Source of the DNA: an uncultured Clostridia bacterium
GTDB lineage: Bacteria; Bacillota; Clostridia; Oscillospirales; Acutalibacteraceae
Direction of reading: 5' to 3'
DNA length: 9,048 nucleotides
NCBI GenBank assembly: GCA_937888485.1
Contig: CALAQQ010000224.1
Coordinates: forward strand, 1 to 9,048
In this document: one piece after another, positions 7,241 through 9,048 of the stretch
How the letters are laid out: every line of letters begins with the position of its first letter
Position numbering within the stretch: position 1 is the first letter of the stretch
Position numbers and translations under genes: made by a program
The notes under the pieces: model-generated
Database searches by the model: none
What the model was told of the DNA's origin: nothing
Seen by the model: only the letters and a program-made list of their open reading frames with translations

Positions 7241-8554
7241 ATGAAAAAATTATTCAGTTTAATTATGTGTTTGCTGTTTTGCTTTGTACCGATAACAACC
7301 GCTTTTGCAGAGGAAATACCCTCACAGCCGAAAGTTATGGTTACGGATTACAAAACAGATGGTGAACTTAAAGCGGGAAACACAGCGAAAATATCAATCA
7401 CCCTCACCAATAAAAGCAAAACCGATTACGTAAATAATATGAAGCTGACCTTCTCCGATTCAAGCGGAGATATTGTTCCTGTCGGGGTTGCATCGGGTTA
7501 TGTTGACAGACTTAATGCAAAAAGATCTGTAATGTGGGATATTGAAGTCAAGATTTCAGAAACTGCCAAAGACGGAAACCACGCTGTTAACATAATGTGC
7601 GAATTTGAAAGTGAAGCAGGTAGCGGTTCATCTTCTGATGTAATCAATCTCAACGTAATCGGTAAAAAAGAGATTGAAACAACTACCGCACCGCAGGACA
7701 CTTCTCAACCCCGACTTATGGTTACCGAATACACCGTTGAAAACGGAAGTATTATTCCGGGAGAAAGCAGAAAAGTGAATATCACAATCAAGAACACAAA
7801 TCCCACAAAATCTGTAAGCAACATAAAGCTTTCACTTGCCGATGAAAGCGGTGAACTCAAAACGGATGGTATGGGCACCGCTTATGTAAAAAGTATTTCA
7901 GCAAACGGCACTTACGTATGGACTGTCGGATTGACTGCCGTTCACACCGCAAAAACGGGCGAACATCCGCTGACTCTTTCTATGGAATATGAGGACTCAA
8001 ATCATTCGGGATATTCCGCAAGCGATACAATCAGAGTTAATATCAAACAGAGCGTGATGCTGAAATACGATTCCGCTAGGCTTCCATCAAAATCAATTCA
8101 GGGCGAAACCGTAACCGTCAGTATAAATCTTATGAACACGGGCAAAAGCACAATTCATAATGCAATGATTGATATTGATGTCAAAGGTCTTGACAGCGGC
8201 GGCACGGTTCTTGTCGGTGAAATTCTTCAGAGCGAAAGCAAAACCGGAAGCGTAAATCTTCGTGTCAGCAATGAAATTCTCGGCAAGGTCGAAGGTACAA
8301 TCACGATAAGCTATGAAGATGACTTCGGCGAAACTTATACCGAAACAGTCAATGTTTCAACCGTTATCGAAGAAAAAGTTGTCACGGCAGATATTGAAGA
8401 AGAGGAAGAAAAGCCTGCTGAGGAAGCGGCACCGGCAGAAGAGCCTGCGGAAGAGAAGCCTGCTGAGATCGATCCGCTTGATGCGGCGATCGAAAGTGCA
8501 CTGGCGGATGCGGCTGCATTTGTCAAGCCAGATACATCAGATTCTGCTGAATAA
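7241..8554 (+). CDS. Secreted protein with three Ig-like (CARDB/COG1361-type) domains and acidic tail
   Basis: 437 residues. A Sec signal peptide is clear: Lys2-Lys3, a hydrophobic core at 5-18, and likely cleavage after Ala-Phe-Ala (23). Three beta-rich repeats follow: about 30-140 (PKVMVTDYKT..LKAGNTAKISITLTNKS), 157-269 (PRLMVTEYTV..IIPGESRKVNITIKNTN) and 271-376 (VMLKYDSARL..IQGETVTVSINLMNTG). The shared pattern, a loop with G(N/E) then alternating hydrophobics and an N-T/K-(S/T) turn, is that of CARDB/COG1361 domains. The tail (386-409) is Glu/Pro/Ala-rich, then an Ala/Asp-rich end. No C-terminal TM segment, LPXTG motif or lipobox is seen, so it appears freely secreted or held by protein contacts. 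It starts 5 bases after permease 2 stops, with AGGGAG at 11-base spacing. Its position suggests an extracellular accessory protein of the transporter; this is inferred. Confidence 0.85.
   Translation: MKKLFSLIMCLLFCFVPITTAFAEEIPSQPKVMVTDYKTDGELKAGNTAKISITLTNKSKTDYVNNMKLTFSDSSGDIVPVGVASGYVDRLNAKRSVMWDIEVKISETAKDGNHAVNIMCEFESEAGSGSSSDVINLNVIGKKEIETTTAPQDTSQPRLMVTEYTVENGSIIPGESRKVNITIKNTNPTKSVSNIKLSLADESGELKTDGMGTAYVKSISANGTYVWTVGLTAVHTAKTGEHPLTLSMEYEDSNHSGYSASDTIRVNIKQSVMLKYDSARLPSKSIQGETVTVSINLMNTGKSTIHNAMIDIDVKGLDSGGTVLVGEILQSESKTGSVNLRVSNEILGKVEGTITISYEDDFGETYTETVNVSTVIEEKVVTADIEEEEEKPAEEAAPAEEPAEEKPAEIDPLDAAIESALADAAAFVKPDTSDSAE
8396..8467 (+). repeat. Low-complexity coding tract (Glu/Pro/Ala tail)
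   Basis: Encodes residues 386-409 of the Ig-like protein, five Glu followed by repeating KPAEE / PAEEP units. The DNA shows short imperfect repeats, such as AAGCCTGCTGAG at 8411-8422 and 8455-8466. Such tracts can change length by slippage. They often act as flexible, charged spacers on the cell surface. Confidence 0.7.
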
Positions 8555-8565
8555 TCATGCATCGC

Positions 8566-8605
8566 TGCACAGCCTTCTGCGGAGGGCTGTGCAACAGCTG
8601 TTTTT
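8566..8605 (+). terminator. GC-rich hairpin after the Ig-like gene, possible terminator
   Basis: TGCACAGCC (8566-8574) pairs with GGCTGTGCA (8585-8593). The stem can extend inward by three pairs, including one G-T wobble, to a 4-base loop (8578-8581), about 12 pairs in all. A run of five T (8601-8605) follows only after seven more bases, so it is not an ideal intrinsic terminator. It may terminate weakly or act as an mRNA processing or stability element between the transporter operon and the lipoprotein genes. The adjoining AACAGCTGTT (8593-8602) is a perfect palindrome. Confidence 0.5.
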
Positions 8606-8615
8606 GGAGGGACTT

Positions 8616-8936
8616 ATGAAAAAGCATAGCGTTTTAAAAAGATTGTTGGTGATTGCGCTTACCTTCGTTATGGCTGTAAGTATGTTGACTGGTTGTGATG
8701 ATAAGCAGGTGTACACAGTTGAGGAGGCATCATCTATAGAGGTTGTTAAGATTGGTGATTATACAATTTATCTAGATGAGATGATAGTATATGCAATCCA
8801 GGATTTTTATCTTCAGGGTGGAAATTCTGCTGAATTCGATGAAGTTAAGGATGCATATAAGAAGCTTACAATTTTATCAACATTAAGAGAGAATAAAATA
8901 ATTTACGATGTTATAAATTGGAGGAAAGACTTGTGA
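8616..8936 (+). CDS. Small lipoprotein resembling the N-terminus of a PrsA/SurA-type foldase
   Basis: 106 residues. The start is fixed by GGAGG (8606-8610) 5 bases before ATG 8616; the frame is open further upstream (to 8313), but that stretch is antisense-like Lys/Arg-rich noise over another gene. A lipoprotein signal peptide is clear: MKKHSVLKR, a hydrophobic core, and lipobox LTGC with Cys27 as the lipidated residue. After it, VVKIGDYTIYLDEMIVYAI (43-61) resembles the first strand and helix of SurA/PrsA N-terminal domains (a VGD..I..DE pattern). The helical stretch 70-100 is what usually follows. The chain then stops, whereas foldases of this kind usually run to about 300 residues with a rotamase domain. 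No continuation is found in another frame, because the next lipoprotein begins at once. It could be a truncated remnant or a genuine short protein; the family call is tentative. Confidence 0.7.
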   Translation: MKKHSVLKRLLVIALTFVMAVSMLTGCDDKQVYTVEEASSIEVVKIGDYTIYLDEMIVYAIQDFYLQGGNSAEFDEVKDAYKKLTILSTLRENKIIYDVINWRKDL

Positions 8937-9048
8937 AAAAGACTTTAGCAATAATTTTATCTTTTGTATTGATTATCGGAGTGATGTCAGGCTGCAAAAA
9001 AAACAAGGCAGACAATATAATTCGTATTAATGCGTCAAATTCATACGG
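8933..9048 (+). CDS. Lipoprotein, N-terminal part (3' end outside window)
   Basis: 38 codons are seen. The GTG start overlaps the preceding stop (GTGA, 8933-8936). GGAGG at 8920-8924, 8 bases upstream, lies inside the last codons of the previous gene, so the two are translationally coupled. The signal peptide is MKKTLAIILSFVLIIGV followed by lipobox MSGC with Cys21, then a Lys-rich linker (KKNKADN). The mature start, IIRINASNSYG, could begin a solute-binding lipoprotein, but too little is visible to name a family. The short spacing suggests the two lipoproteins act together. Confidence 0.8.
   Translation, partial: MKKTLAIILSFVLIIGVMSGCKKNKADNIIRINASNSY

Noticed and set aside
8081..8095. LPSKS in the Ig-like protein as a sortase signal
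   Set aside because: It does not match LPXTG, lies at residues 281-285 well before the C-terminus, and is not followed by a hydrophobic segment and basic tail.
8313..8615. Upstream in-frame extension of the small lipoprotein
   Set aside because: The extension is Lys/Arg/Leu-rich, overlaps the Ig-like gene in another frame, and would bury a clear lipoprotein signal peptide in the middle of the protein.
8900..8960. Frameshift joining the two lipoproteins into one gene
   Set aside because: The second frame begins with its own complete signal peptide and lipobox and has its own ribosome binding site, so it is a separate gene and not the lost C-terminus of the first.

Overview
The window reads as chromosomal DNA of a low-GC, Gram-positive, gut-type Clostridia bacterium (Oscillospiraceae/Ruminococcaceae-like is my best guess). 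The reasons are AT-rich codon usage, strong AGGAGG-type ribosome binding sites, lipoproteins with Gram-positive style signal peptides, and the gene content: a sensor kinase next to a MacB/FtsX-type ABC transporter. No rRNA, tRNA, CRISPR array or insertion sequence is visible. All recognisable genes are on the + strand.

Layout: (1) 3-722 is the 3' part of a sensor histidine kinase that runs in from beyond the left edge and ends at a clear intrinsic terminator (725-749). (2) 750-839 is a short regulatory region. It holds a dyad/direct-repeat element like the operators of BceR-type response regulators, a consensus -10 box with a poor -35, and a strong ribosome binding site. (3) 840-8554 is a compact operon: one ABC ATPase, two long paralogous FtsX-family permeases (925 and 967 residues), and a secreted protein with three Ig-like (CARDB/COG1361-type) domains and an acidic Pro/Ala/Glu tail. 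(4) 8555-8615 is a GC-rich hairpin region. (5) 8616-9048 holds two small lipoprotein genes that overlap by 4 bp. The first looks like only the N-terminal part of a PrsA/SurA-type foldase, and the second is cut by the right edge. Base and codon use change near the end of the Ig-like gene, so the right-hand part may have a different history.

Working model (inference): the kinase and an unseen response regulator sense an extracellular stress or peptide and activate the transporter operon. The ATPase would power one or both permeases, whose large extracellular domains handle an extracellular or membrane-embedded substrate, and the secreted Ig-like protein would be an accessory factor outside the membrane. 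The arrangement resembles the Vex/Vnc and Bce-type modules of Firmicutes. It differs in having two complete double-length permeases for one ATPase and a dedicated extracellular Ig-like partner. The substrate cannot be read from the sequence.
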